From NCBI GenBank assembly GCA_016927315.1, contig JAFGMV010000085.1:1-39665 (forward strand): DNA of 39,665 nt, in the 5' to 3' direction. The translations under genes were made by a program, and so were the position numbers. Positions 17,930 through 27,194 of this stretch are shown here, in pieces; the stretch's first letter is position 1; each line of letters starts with the position of its first letter. This stretch comes from Anaerolineales bacterium. GTDB lineage: Bacteria; Chloroflexota; Anaerolineae; Anaerolineales; Villigracilaceae. Under the pieces are notes generated by a model that was given only the letters and a program-made list of their open reading frames with translations, was not told the DNA's origin and searched no databases.

Positions 17930-18412
17930 ATGACCAGACCGCTCGTCGTAATATTGATGGGTTCTAAATCAGACCTGAGACACTGCACGCAAATTGCAGA
18001 GGCCTGCCGGTCCTATGGACTTGAGTCTGTCCTGCGGATCGGTTCGGCGCATAAAACCCCTCAACATGCAGTCAATTTGCTGCGCCAGTATGAAGAGGAT
18101 CCCCGGCCGAAAGTGTACATCACGGCGGCGGGGCGCAGCAATGCCTTGAGTGGTTTTGTGGATGGTGTGGTCTGCGCACCGGTAATTGCCTGCCCGCCCG
18201 TGAGTGAGGCCTTCGGGGGCGCAGATATCTATTCATCCTTGCGGATGCCTTCCGGTATAGCCCCCGCAGTTGTGCTCGACCCGGCCAATGCAGCCTTGCT
18301 GGCCGCCAAGATCCTGGGCCTGGTCGATCCGGGTGTAAAACAGGCTGTTGTGGATGCCCAGGCGCAGGCAGCAGGAAAAATCATCAACGACGATACCGCC
18401 TTGGGAGGCTAG
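17930..18412 (+). CDS. purE: Class II PurE, AIR carboxylase
   Basis: 160 residues. Compared with the common class I PurE (N5-CAIR mutase, motif SAHRTP), this one reads GSKSDLRHC, then IGSAHKTPQH (His 41), ITAAGRSNALSG, ACPPVSEAFGGADIYSS and SLRMPSG. These are features I associate with class II PurE as in Treponema denticola and the AIR carboxylase half of animal PAICS, which carboxylates AIR directly with CO2. In agreement, no purK (N5-CAIR synthetase) is in the cluster. GGAAG before the ATG supports the start. serB follows 6 nt after its stop. Confidence 0.93.
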   Translation: MTRPLVVILMGSKSDLRHCTQIAEACRSYGLESVLRIGSAHKTPQHAVNLLRQYEEDPRPKVYITAAGRSNALSGFVDGVVCAPVIACPPVSEAFGGADIYSSLRMPSGIAPAVVLDPANAALLAAKILGLVDPGVKQAVVDAQAQAAGKIINDDTALGG

Positions 18413-18418
18413 TCCCGG

Positions 18419-19297
18419 ATGATGCCCGTTGGTCGACACCTTGGTTTTCAGCGAGTTATCTTTGATTGCGATTCTACTTTAACGACAGTGGAAGGCATTG
18501 ATGAATTGGCGCGTTTGAAAGGCCAGACTGAAACCATAGCCCGGTTGACCAGCCAGGCCATGGATGGGCAGATCCCATTGGAGCAGGTTTACGCCAAAAG
18601 GCTGGAGCTGCTGCAGCCGACCCGGGCCGAGCTGGTCAGGGTCGGCCGGATTTATCGCCGCACCCTGGTGCCGTATGCCGAAGAAGTGATTGCAGCCCTG
18701 CAGGAGGCCGGTGTGGAGGTGTTCATTGTCAGCGGCGGGCTGAAAGCGGCCGTGCTGGACCTGGCCGCTTATCTTAAAGTTCCGGCCGATCATGTCCATG
18801 CGGTATCGGTTGAAATGGACCAACTGCAGGGAGATTGGTGGGATTATTTGCACCACCGGTACGGTAATCCGGATGAGCGTTACCTCGACTTTGCACCGAC
18901 CCCGCTGGCTGAGTCGAATGGCAAATTGGAGGTCGTCATGATCCTTGGGAAAGACAAACGCACTTTGATGGTTGGGGACGGTTCCACGGATCTGGCGACC
19001 AAGGACGCGGTGCGGTTGTTCGTGGGTTTCGGCGGCGTCGAAAGGCGCCAGTCGGTTGTGGATGGGGCTGAAGTCTTCGTCGAAGGTCCTGGGCTGGAGG
19101 CGATCCTGCCCCTGGCGCTCTCAACCCGCGCGGCAGAATTGCTTTTGGAAACAGACTTCAAGGATGTCTATCTCCTTGGGCGGCAGGCGGTCTTGAAAGG
19201 CCGGGTGCGGTTTAAAGAAGATGTTTATCGGGAGAGGGTTTTGAAGGCCCACCCTGGACCGGACCATAACGGAAATCTGCTGACAGAGTTGGTCTGA
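18419..19297 (+). CDS. serB: Phosphoserine phosphatase-like HAD hydrolase
   Basis: 292 residues of the HAD superfamily, SerB branch, which dephosphorylates O-phosphoserine in the last step of serine synthesis. Motif I is FDCDSTLTTVEG (DxDST), with the substrate-cap region following (IDELARLKGQ), motif II is FIVSGGLKAAV, and motif IV is LMVGDGSTDLATKDA. About 60 C-terminal residues after the core (from ALSTRAAEL) are extra compared with compact SerB and have no domain I recognise. GGGAGG lies upstream of the paired ATGs at 18419/18422. The stop overlaps the upstream ATG of serA. Confidence 0.85.
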   Translation: MMPVGRHLGFQRVIFDCDSTLTTVEGIDELARLKGQTETIARLTSQAMDGQIPLEQVYAKRLELLQPTRAELVRVGRIYRRTLVPYAEEVIAALQEAGVEVFIVSGGLKAAVLDLAAYLKVPADHVHAVSVEMDQLQGDWWDYLHHRYGNPDERYLDFAPTPLAESNGKLEVVMILGKDKRTLMVGDGSTDLATKDAVRLFVGFGGVERRQSVVDGAEVFVEGPGLEAILPLALSTRAAELLLETDFKDVYLLGRQAVLKGRVRFKEDVYRERVLKAHPGPDHNGNLLTELV

Positions 19298-19323
19298 TGT
19301 GTGATTTGGGAAGTCGGGATAAG

Positions 19324-20937
19324 ATGGTTCACCGTGTACTGGTAACTGATGAAATATTGGAAAGTGGTCTGCAAGTATTGAAAGACGCCCCGGATGTTGA
19401 GGTAGAGGTTCGCCTGGGTTTACAGGGAGGGGAGATCAAAGGGGTGATTGCCGATTATGATGCGATCATCACTCGCAGCGGAACAGCACTGGATGAAGAG
19501 TTTTTTAAGGCGGCTGCTGGACATTTGAAGATCGCCGCACGCGCAGGTGTTGGGTTAGACAATATCGATGTACTTGCCGCAACCACAGCTGGTGTGATGG
19601 TGATGAACATCCCGGAGGTGAATGCCCTGGCAGCAGCTGAACATGCAATGGCGCTGTTGTTGTCCCTGTGCCGGAAGGTGCCCCAGTCGAATGCCAGCCT
19701 TCGTTCGGGGAATTGGAACAGGCAGCCTTTTATGGGAATCCAGCTTGCCGGCAAAACCCTGGGGATTATTGGGTTGGGACGCGTGGGGCGGCTGGTGGCC
19801 GTGCGCGCGCTGGCCTTTGGTATGAATGTGATTTCCTTCGATCCTTACATCCCGGTGGAAATGGCCGATTCGATGCGTGTCGAGCTGGTCGAGGAAATGG
19901 ATGAGCTTCTGGCGCGGGCAGATTTTATCAGCCTGCACACGCAGCTGACCGATGAAACCAATCGCCTGCTTGGGGAGGCGGAGATTGCGCGTATGAAGCC
20001 GGGTGTGCGGATAATCAACACTGCTCGTGGTGCGCTGATCGATGAGGCCGCGCTCTTGAAGGCATTGGTAACGGGGCAGGTCGCCGGCGCCGGCCTGGAT
20101 GTCTATTCAGTAGAGCCGGTAAGCGGGCAGACCGGAGACCTGATCCGGCATCCAGCTGTTGTGGCTACACCTCATCTGGGCGCCTCTACCTATGAAACCC
20201 AGGAAGATGTGTCAATGCGTATCGTCCAGCAGGTTCTGGATGCTTTGCGCGGGACCGGGTATCACAATGTGGTGAATTTACCGTTTGCCGAAAACGAAGA
20301 CTATCGGGAGGTTGCTCCCTATATGCTGTTGGCTGAAAAGATCGGTTCTCTGCACATGCAGTTGGAACTGGGGAAAGACTTTTCGTTATCTGGAATGCAT
20401 GTCGAGGTTGCTTACCGCGGGGAAGACCTCAAGCAGCATACCAAGCCGCTGGCAGTCGCCCTGTTGAAGGGGCTGTTGACGCCTATCCTGGGAGACAGCG
20501 TCAACTATGTGAATGCTCCAAAACTGGCCCAGATGCATGGTTTGAGTCTGCACCAGACCGTGTTTCCTGGTATGGAAGATTATGCGAACGTGATTGTCTG
20601 CCGGGTAGCTACAAAGACCGGGAAACGCCTGCTGGCCGGCACCCTGTTGACTCGCTCGCAGCCGCGGATCGTGCGCCTGGACGATATCCCGATGGATGCC
20701 TTGCCTTCCGGATTTGTATTGGTGATCAAAAGCAAGGATACTCCCGGTGTAATTGGTAAGGTTGCGTCTCACCTGGGCTCAGCGGGCTTGAACATCGCTG
20801 AGTACCGCGTGGGTCGTGATAGACCAGGAGGCACTAACTTTTCCTTTGTCAATCTTGATTCAGAAGCGCCGCAGCAGGTGCTGGAAGAACTGCGGGCGCT
20901 GCCGCTGGTGGTTGAGGTGAAACAGGTATGCCTTTAA
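19324..20937 (+). CDS. serA: D-3-phosphoglycerate dehydrogenase
   Basis: First enzyme of serine synthesis, oxidising 3-phosphoglycerate with NAD. 537 residues from the ATG at 19324, which gives the family N-terminus (MVHRVLVTDEILESGL); an ATG at 19297 overlapping serB would add nine residues. The NAD-binding fold is LGIIGLGRVGRLVAVRA; other signatures are ARAGVGLDNIDV, NTARGALIDEAAL and ATPHLGASTYETQEDV with the catalytic His. The long form carries an intervening domain and a C-terminal ACT domain (about 460-537, LVIKSKDTPGVIGKVASHLG), the site of serine feedback in related enzymes. It overlaps purF by 10 nt. Confidence 0.95.
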   Translation: MVHRVLVTDEILESGLQVLKDAPDVEVEVRLGLQGGEIKGVIADYDAIITRSGTALDEEFFKAAAGHLKIAARAGVGLDNIDVLAATTAGVMVMNIPEVNALAAAEHAMALLLSLCRKVPQSNASLRSGNWNRQPFMGIQLAGKTLGIIGLGRVGRLVAVRALAFGMNVISFDPYIPVEMADSMRVELVEEMDELLARADFISLHTQLTDETNRLLGEAEIARMKPGVRIINTARGALIDEAALLKALVTGQVAGAGLDVYSVEPVSGQTGDLIRHPAVVATPHLGASTYETQEDVSMRIVQQVLDALRGTGYHNVVNLPFAENEDYREVAPYMLLAEKIGSLHMQLELGKDFSLSGMHVEVAYRGEDLKQHTKPLAVALLKGLLTPILGDSVNYVNAPKLAQMHGLSLHQTVFPGMEDYANVIVCRVATKTGKRLLAGTLLTRSQPRIVRLDDIPMDALPSGFVLVIKSKDTPGVIGKVASHLGSAGLNIAEYRVGRDRPGGTNFSFVNLDSEAPQQVLEELRALPLVVEVKQVCL

Positions 20938-22340
20938 TGGATCGACCCCGCGAAGAGTGCGGCATCATCGGTATTTATGCGCCGGAAGAAGAAGTGGCCC
21001 GTATGACTTATTTCGGGCTGTTTGCTTTGCAGCACCGCGGGCAGGAAGCCGCCGGGATCGCGGTCTCGGACGGGAACACTGTCCACCTGCACAAAGATGT
21101 GGGGCTGGTCAATCAAATATTTACCCCCGAGATCCTATCCGGGTTGAGCGGCCGCTTTGCGATTGGGCATACCCGTTACTCTACCACAGGTTCACCGGTT
21201 GCTCGCAATGCCCAGCCTTTTTTGATCGAAACCATGTATGGGCCGGTTGCCCTGGCGCATAATGGCAACCTGGTCAACTCTGTGCAGCTGCGCCAGGATC
21301 TATTGCAAGAGGGAGTTGGCTTGTCTTCTTCTTCTGACACAGAAGTGATGACCATGATGATGGCCAGGGCAGAAGGCCAGACAACCGGGGAGAGACTTAA
21401 AAGCTGTATGCGTTCCTGGAAAGGCGCGTATTCCTTGATCCTGCTGACCCGGGAGGGAGTTTATGCCGCCCGGGACCCGTGGGGGTATCGCCCGTTGTGT
21501 ATCGGTTTGCTGCCGAATGGCGGGTATGCGGCCGCTTCGGAAACCGGGGCACTGCATACCCTGGGGTGCAGTGCGATCCGTGAGATCAATCCCGGAGAGA
21601 TTGTGACCCTGTCGGATAAAGCTCTGGTTGTCCACCAGGCGCTGCAGCCCGAGAAGGTGCAGGCTCGCTGTGTATTTGAATTTATCTACTTTGCCCGCCC
21701 GGATCATGTCTGGGATAACCGCAGTGTGCACTCGGTTCGTCAAAAACTGGGTCAGGAACTGGCCAGGGAGAGCGAGATCGAAGCAGATGTAATCATTCCT
21801 GTTCCGGATTCATCAGTACCCGCCGCAATCGGGTATTCGCTCCAGTCTGGGATTCCCTACAATGACGGCTTTGTCAAAAACCGTTATGTGGGGCGAACCT
21901 TTATCGAGCCGACGAACTCACTGCGCAAACGGGGAGTTGCATTGAAGTTCAATGTGATCAATGAAAATGTTCTCGGGAAGCGCGTGATCATGATCGACGA
22001 TTCGATTGTGCGCGGGAACACCACCGGACCGATCATCAAGCTGCTGCGTAATGCCGGGGCAGAGCAGGTGCATGTGTGTATTACCTGCCCCCCGATCAAG
22101 TATTCCTGCTATATGGGGGTCGACATGGGGCCTCAGGAGAATCTGATCGCCCACCACCGCAGCGTCGAAGAGATCTGCGGTTACATCGGCGCAGACAGCC
22201 TGCATTATTTGTCCCTGGAAGGGATGATGCGGGCGGTTGGCCGCCAGGAAGGGTATTGCCAGGGTTGCTTTACCGGTCGTTATGCGATTGATGTGGTTGA
22301 CGATTCGGCCAAGACCGGTTTTGAGCAGGCAATATCATGA
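20928..22340 (+). CDS. purF: Amidophosphoribosyltransferase
   Basis: Committed step of purine synthesis, making phosphoribosylamine from PRPP and glutamine. 470 residues. A ten-residue propeptide (MPLMDRPREE) precedes the N-terminal nucleophile Cys 11 in ECGIIGIYAPEE, as in the Bacillus-type enzyme. The PRPP loop is MIDDSIVRGNTTG. Cys residues in CPPIKYSCYMG and GYCQGCFTG fit the 4Fe-4S cluster of this type, which makes the enzyme oxygen-sensitive. The start could also be the ATG at 20937. It overlaps serA and lies 34 nt before purD. Confidence 0.97.
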   Translation: MPLMDRPREECGIIGIYAPEEEVARMTYFGLFALQHRGQEAAGIAVSDGNTVHLHKDVGLVNQIFTPEILSGLSGRFAIGHTRYSTTGSPVARNAQPFLIETMYGPVALAHNGNLVNSVQLRQDLLQEGVGLSSSSDTEVMTMMMARAEGQTTGERLKSCMRSWKGAYSLILLTREGVYAARDPWGYRPLCIGLLPNGGYAAASETGALHTLGCSAIREINPGEIVTLSDKALVVHQALQPEKVQARCVFEFIYFARPDHVWDNRSVHSVRQKLGQELARESEIEADVIIPVPDSSVPAAIGYSLQSGIPYNDGFVKNRYVGRTFIEPTNSLRKRGVALKFNVINENVLGKRVIMIDDSIVRGNTTGPIIKLLRNAGAEQVHVCITCPPIKYSCYMGVDMGPQENLIAHHRSVEEICGYIGADSLHYLSLEGMMRAVGRQEGYCQGCFTGRYAIDVVDDSAKTGFEQAIS

Positions 22341-22374
22341 AAAGGGGCATCAGCATTCGGAGAGGGAAGCGCTT

Positions 22375-23646
22375 ATGAATATTCTTTTGATTGGATCGGG
22401 CGGGCGTGAGCATGCGATTGCCTGGAAACTGTCGCAGTCGCCAAAATTGGGCAAGCTCTACATTGCGCCCGGGAATGCCGGCGCTGCCCTTCACGGCGAA
22501 AACCTTGACATCAGGGCAGCGGATCACGAGGCGGTTCTTCGCGCCGCCCGCGAGAAAAGTATCGACCTGGTCCTTGTCGGACCGGAGGTTCCGCTGGCGG
22601 CCGGGTTGGCAGATGATCTTTTGGCGGCGGGGATCAAGGTGTTTGGCCCAGTCCGGGCGGCAGCCCGGATCGAAGCCTCTAAAGTCTTTTCGAAGGAGTT
22701 TATGGACCGCCATGGTATTCCTACGGCGCGTTTTGCCTCTTTTCGCAGCTATGCTGCTGCCTTGAAGCACCTTCAAGAAGTCGATTATCCGGTTGTGATC
22801 AAGGCTTCCGGGTTGGCTGCCGGTAAGGGTGTTCTCATCCCGGATACCGACCAGCAGGCTGAAGCGGCGCTGCACCAGTTGATGGTGGCGCAAGAGTTTG
22901 GTGAGGCTGGCGACCAGGTTGTTATCGAAGAAAAGCTCAGTGGTCCGGAAGTATCCTTGTTGGCTTTCAGCGACGGGACAACAGTGAAGCCAATGACGCC
23001 TTCCCAGGATCATAAACGCGCCCTGGAGGGGGACCAGGGTCTCAATACCGGCGGGATGGGGGCCTATGCTCCGGTACCGGTTTGTCCGCCGGAGATGGTC
23101 GGCCAGTTGATGCAGACAGTTGTGCAGCCGGCGGTAGATGGGCTGAGAGCGGAGGGAAACCCCTTCGTGGGAGTTTTATACGCCGGGATGATGCTGACGG
23201 TGAATGGTCCCCGGGTAATCGAATTCAACTGTCGCTTTGGCGATCCTGAAACCCAGGTGGTTCTGCCGTTGTTGGAAAGCGACCTGGTTGAAGTGGCATT
23301 GGCTTGCGCTGAGGGGAACCTGGACCAGGTCGACGTAACGGTCAAAGATGGGGCAGCCGCCTGCGTGGTGATGGCTTCCGGCGGGTATCCGGGAGATTAC
23401 CGGACCGGTTACCCGATTACCGGACTTGACAACCAAACCCGGAATTCATTTGTGTTCCATGCAGGAACCCGGCTCGCAGGTGGACGGGTAGTCACGTCCG
23501 GGGGGCGTGTTTTATGTGTCACCGGTTGGGGAGAGGATATCCGTTCGGCTCTGGAGGCCGCCTATGAGCGCATCCGAACCATCGATTTCAAGGACGCTCA
23601 TTACCGTAAGGATATTGGCTGGCGGGTGTTAGAAGGAGAGAGATGA
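22375..23646 (+). CDS. purD: Phosphoribosylamine-glycine ligase
   Basis: GAR synthetase, an ATP-grasp ligase joining phosphoribosylamine and glycine. The ATG at 22375 gives the canonical start MNILLIGSGGREHAIAWKL and has GAGGG about 8 nt upstream; the frame is open further up only inside purF. 423 residues, usual length. Landmarks: VLVGPEVPLAAGLADDL, VIKASGLAAGKGV (ATP-grasp), SQDHKRALEGDQG, NTGGMGAYAP, and EFNCRFGDPETQVVLP with metal ligands. It ends in an ATGA overlap with purM. Its glycine substrate comes from serine, relevant to the embedded ser genes. Confidence 0.97.
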   Translation: MNILLIGSGGREHAIAWKLSQSPKLGKLYIAPGNAGAALHGENLDIRAADHEAVLRAAREKSIDLVLVGPEVPLAAGLADDLLAAGIKVFGPVRAAARIEASKVFSKEFMDRHGIPTARFASFRSYAAALKHLQEVDYPVVIKASGLAAGKGVLIPDTDQQAEAALHQLMVAQEFGEAGDQVVIEEKLSGPEVSLLAFSDGTTVKPMTPSQDHKRALEGDQGLNTGGMGAYAPVPVCPPEMVGQLMQTVVQPAVDGLRAEGNPFVGVLYAGMMLTVNGPRVIEFNCRFGDPETQVVLPLLESDLVEVALACAEGNLDQVDVTVKDGAAACVVMASGGYPGDYRTGYPITGLDNQTRNSFVFHAGTRLAGGRVVTSGGRVLCVTGWGEDIRSALEAAYERIRTIDFKDAHYRKDIGWRVLEGER

Positions 23647-24656
23647 AAGAAGAATCGGCTTATTCTATTTCAGGGGTTTCGATCGACGCTGGCAATCGGG
23701 CTGTCGCACTGATGAAAGATGCGGTCCGGGCTACCTACACCCCGGCAGTGCTGGCCGGGGTCGGTTCCTTTGGCGGGCTGTTCGATGCCGGAGTCCTCAA
23801 GGAAATGCAGGCGCCGGTTCTGGTTGCCTCTACCGACGGAGTCGGCACCAAGGTCAAATTGGCCGCACAGGCTCACCGCTATCGCGGGATCGGGCATGAT
23901 ATTGTTAACCATTGTATCGATGATATTTTCGTACAGGGAGCCCGCCCGCTGTTCTTTATGGACTACTTTGCGACTTCCAAGCTCGAGCCGGAAGTTACTG
24001 CCGAAGTTGTGACCGGGATGGCTGAAGCCTGTAAAGAGGCTGGTATGGTGCTGCTGGGCGGTGAGACAGCCGAAATGCCCGGGGTTTATGCGGCGGGTGA
24101 ATTCGATGTTGCCGGAACGATCGTTGGGGTGGTTGAACGGCAGCAGGTACTTCCGGCCGGGACGATACAGGCCGGTGATGTTCTGATTGGGCTTGTCTCC
24201 AGCGGACCACATACCAATGGTTACTCCTTGATTCGTAAAATATTTGAAGACCTGCCGCTGGATACGGAATTCCCTGAGTTGGGTGTGTCGTTGGCAGATG
24301 CATTGCTGGCGCCTCATCGCTCATATTATCGCCTCCTTGAGCCTGTATTGTCCAGGATAAAGGGGATGGCGCATTTGACCGGGGGCGGGTTCATCGAAAA
24401 TATCCCCCGCAGTTTGCCGGAGAACCTGAACGCATCGATCCGGTTAGGATCATGGGAAGTACCGCCTCTTTTTGAATTGATCCAACGACGCGGAGAGATC
24501 GATCCGCAGGAAATGTACCGCGTATTTAATATGGGGATAGGTATGGTTGTTATTGTTGCCAAAGAAGAGGCCCGGGCTGTGCAGAACGGCATCGGAGAAA
24601 AGACCTGGATCATCGGTGAGCTTGTAACCGGTAACCGGGAAGTAAACCTGGAATAA
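23643..24656 (+). CDS. purM: Phosphoribosylformylglycinamidine cyclo-ligase
   Basis: AIR synthetase: ATP-dependent ring closure of FGAM to AIR. 337 residues. Family marks: YSISGVSIDAGNRAV, TDGVGTKVKLA, IGHDIVNHCIDDI, LLGGETAEMPGVY, SSGPHTNGYSLIRKI, HLTGGGFIENIPR and the glycine-rich end VFNMGIGMVVIV. The ATG overlaps the purD stop by 4 nt, indicating coupled translation. Homologous to the core of PurL, as expected. Confidence 0.97.
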   Translation: MKEESAYSISGVSIDAGNRAVALMKDAVRATYTPAVLAGVGSFGGLFDAGVLKEMQAPVLVASTDGVGTKVKLAAQAHRYRGIGHDIVNHCIDDIFVQGARPLFFMDYFATSKLEPEVTAEVVTGMAEACKEAGMVLLGGETAEMPGVYAAGEFDVAGTIVGVVERQQVLPAGTIQAGDVLIGLVSSGPHTNGYSLIRKIFEDLPLDTEFPELGVSLADALLAPHRSYYRLLEPVLSRIKGMAHLTGGGFIENIPRSLPENLNASIRLGSWEVPPLFELIQRRGEIDPQEMYRVFNMGIGMVVIVAKEEARAVQNGIGEKTWIIGELVTGNREVNLE

Positions 24657-24671
24657 AGAGGATGCTGAACG

Positions 24672-25853
24672 ATGACTGAAAAAGAGATTACCCTGCGCTA
24701 TGGTATGAATCCGCAGCAGACGCCTGCGCGGGTTACGATGAAAGAAGGACGGGCCCTGCCGGTTACAGTGCTTAATGGCGCCCCGGGATATATAAATTTC
24801 CTGGATGCGCTCAACTCCTGGCAGTTGGTAAAAGAACTGAAAGCGGCGCTTGATTTGCCCGCTGCGGCATCGTTCAAGCACGTCAGCCCCAGTGGGGCGG
24901 CTGTTGCGGCCGTACCCCTGACAGAGACCTTGAAGAAAATATATTTTGTCGATGACCTTGAACTCTCTCCTTTGGCTGAGGCATATGCGCGTGCAAGAGG
25001 GGTAGACCGGATGTCTTCATTTGGGGATTGGGTCGCACTCTCTGATAGGGTCGATGCATCGGCGGCCAGGATCCTGGCCCGGGAAGTTTCGGATGGCGTG
25101 ATTGCACCCGAATATGATGAAGAAGCCCTGAAGATCCTCAGCCGAAAGAAGGGTGGTAAATATACAGTGCTGCAAATGGATCCGACCTATGAGCCGGATT
25201 CCCAAGAGGTGCGCGATGTCTTTGGTCTGATTCTCGAACAGGGGCGCCATGCTCAATTGGTCGCCCCGGAAAACCTGACCAACATCGTGACCACTCGCAG
25301 GGATTTACCCGAGACCGCAGTGCGGGATATGATCGTTGCCTGGATCTCACTCAAATATACACAGTCCAATTCGGTTTGCTATGCGGTGGATGGGCAGGTC
25401 ATCGGTGTGGGGGCCGGGCAGCAATCCCGAATTCATTGCGCCCGGTTGGCAGGACAAAAAGCGGATTTGTGGCGGCTGCGGCAGCATCCGGTTGTTCTGG
25501 GGCTGCCGTTCAAACCGGATGCGGGCCGGCCCGAACGTGATAATGCAATCGATCAGTACCTGCGGGATGATGTTACAGAACCGGAAAAGGCCGGCTGGAA
25601 GGAAGTCTTTTCCGAGATCCCTGAGCAGCTTACAAAGGCGGAGAAACGGGCGTGGTTGGATCAATTAGATGAGGTAGTGCTAGGATCGGATGCCTTTTTC
25701 CCCTTCAGGGATTCCATTGATCGGGCTGCGATGACAGGAGTGAAATATGTGCTGCAGCCGGGGGGGTCTAACCGCGATGACATTGTTATCCAGGCTTGTA
25801 ATGAGTATGGAATGACAATGGTGTTTTCAGGGGTGCGCTTATTTCATCATTAA
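24672..25853 (+). CDS. purH: Stand-alone AICAR formyltransferase (PurH without cyclohydrolase)
   Basis: 393 residues against about 510-530 for bifunctional PurH. The whole protein aligns with the AICAR transformylase part, which transfers the formyl group of 10-formyl-THF to [18 protein letters not shown] at the start, catalytic K69-H70 in [33 protein letters not shown] and [10 protein letters not shown] followed by [10 protein letters not shown], ending RLFHH. The N-terminal MGS-like IMP cyclohydrolase domain is absent; it is not a truncation since ATG and upstream spacing are clean (15 nt after purM). The PurO-like gene at 12254 supplies the cyclohydrolase step. Confidence 0.94.
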   Translation: MTEKEITLRYGMNPQQTPARVTMKEGRALPVTVLNGAPGYINFLDALNSWQLVKELKAALDLPAAASFKHVSPSGAAVAAVPLTETLKKIYFVDDLELSPLAEAYARARGVDRMSSFGDWVALSDRVDASAARILAREVSDGVIAPEYDEEALKILSRKKGGKYTVLQMDPTYEPDSQEVRDVFGLILEQGRHAQLVAPENLTNIVTTRRDLPETAVRDMIVAWISLKYTQSNSVCYAVDGQVIGVGAGQQSRIHCARLAGQKADLWRLRQHPVVLGLPFKPDAGRPERDNAIDQYLRDDVTEPEKAGWKEVFSEIPEQLTKAEKRAWLDQLDEVVLGSDAFFPFRDSIDRAAMTGVKYVLQPGGSNRDDIVIQACNEYGMTMVFSGVRLFHH

Positions 25854-25901
25854 GAAGATCCCTGCTTGATGCTGTTCTCCAGGGATTTAAAGGAGATTGA
25901 T

Positions 25902-26486
25902 ATGACGCGCCTGGTCGTGTTGATTTCAGGTTCGGGCTCCAATTTGCAGGCAATCCTGGATGCCGCCAAAAGTGGAGTCTTACCTGCCGGGGTTGTAGCG
26001 GTAGTCTCAAATCGCGCGGATGCCTTTGGATTGACCCGCGCGGAAAGCGCAGGCATACCGACCGAGATAGTACCTGCTGATAAGTTTCAAGGGCGCCATG
26101 AATATGACGCTGTCCTGGCCGAAACGGTTGCCAGGTACCAGCCGGACTATATCATTCTGGCCGGTTGGATGCGTATCCTGACGATGCAGTTCCTTGGCAG
26201 ATTCCCGGGCAGGGTTATCAATTTGCACCCGGCATTACCCGGTACATTCCCGGGCATTCACGCCATCGAACGCGCCTATAAATGCTGGCAGGAAGGCGAA
26301 CTTGATAAATCAGGTGTAATGGTACACCTGGTGCCTGATGAAGGGGTGGATGTCGGTCCTGTTCTGGCAAAAGAAGAAGTGTACTTTAAAAAAGGGGAAT
26401 CCCTGACCGATTTTGAAGCGCGCGTTCATGAAGTCGAACATCGCTTGCTTGTGAATGCGATCAAACAAGTAATCCGGGACCGGTAG
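25902..26486 (+). CDS. purN: GAR formyltransferase
   Basis: Uses 10-formyl-THF to formylate GAR. The ATG at 25902 has an excellent AAAGGAG 6 nt upstream, so the 12-residue longer frame from 25866 is rejected. 194 residues, usual length. It begins with VVLISGSGSNLQAIL; the catalytic Asn-His are in INLHPALPGTFPGIHA and the Asp in HLVPDEGVDVGPVL. It is the last purine gene of the run and lies 6 nt before the esterase gene, which may be co-transcribed. Confidence 0.97.
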   Translation: MTRLVVLISGSGSNLQAILDAAKSGVLPAGVVAVVSNRADAFGLTRAESAGIPTEIVPADKFQGRHEYDAVLAETVARYQPDYIILAGWMRILTMQFLGRFPGRVINLHPALPGTFPGIHAIERAYKCWQEGELDKSGVMVHLVPDEGVDVGPVLAKEEVYFKKGESLTDFEARVHEVEHRLLVNAIKQVIRDR

Positions 26487-26492
26487 GTATTT

Positions 26493-27146
26493 ATGAGTCT
26501 GGATACCCGCCTGCTAACACACAAAGATTGGGTCTTACGGGTCAGCTGCCCGAAAGTTCAACCCACGCGTCTAATGCTGTTGCTGCATGGCTGGACCGGG
26601 GATGAAAATTCGATGTGGATCTTTACCCGGAAGCTGTCTGCGGACGATACCCTGGTATCACCGCGGGCGCCCTTCTCATCTGGTGAAGGCGGCTATTCCT
26701 GGCGGGAGGTTGTTCCTGGATCCTGGGGTGCGCCTGCCCTTGGCGAGTTGGAGCCTGCAGTGCAGTCCCTGGTGCAGTTGGTCGACGAGTTTAGGGAATT
26801 GGAAGGCATCCAGGACAGCAGGATCAACCTGATGGGTTTCAGCCAGGGCGGGGCGGTAGTCAATTCATTTGCTTTGCTGTATCCGGACCGGGTGCATAGG
26901 GCTGCGGTCCTGTCCGGGTTCATCCCGGGTGGCGCTGAAGAACTGATCTCGGCGGGTCGCCTGAAGGGGATCGCCTTTTTTGTTGCTCATGGCAGCCAGG
27001 ATAACCTGGTGCCGGTGGAACAGGCGGAACAATCCGTTTCAGCCCTGAAAAGGGCAGGGGCCGTGGTCACATACTGCCACTCAGAGGTTGGTCATCGTGT
27101 CAGTACGGAGTGTCTGAAAAGCCTTGAAGAGTTTTTTAGTAAGTAG
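26493..27146 (+). CDS. Phospholipase/carboxylesterase family alpha/beta hydrolase
   Basis: 217 residues with the alpha/beta hydrolase triad: oxyanion segment LLLHGWTGDENSM, Ser in GFSQGGAVVNSF, Asp in AHGSQDNLVPV and His in SEVGHRVS. The family includes bacterial carboxylesterases that act on short acyl esters and thioesters. No signal peptide. Starting 6 nt after purN it may ride on the purine operon, but no metabolic link is evident. The substrate cannot be told from sequence. Confidence 0.88.
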   Translation: MSLDTRLLTHKDWVLRVSCPKVQPTRLMLLLHGWTGDENSMWIFTRKLSADDTLVSPRAPFSSGEGGYSWREVVPGSWGAPALGELEPAVQSLVQLVDEFRELEGIQDSRINLMGFSQGGAVVNSFALLYPDRVHRAAVLSGFIPGGAEELISAGRLKGIAFFVAHGSQDNLVPVEQAEQSVSALKRAGAVVTYCHSEVGHRVSTECLKSLEEFFSK

Positions 27147-27194
27147 AAGATGTGTCGAGTTGTCCCAATAGAATGGTAAGCATAAAGGTGAATG

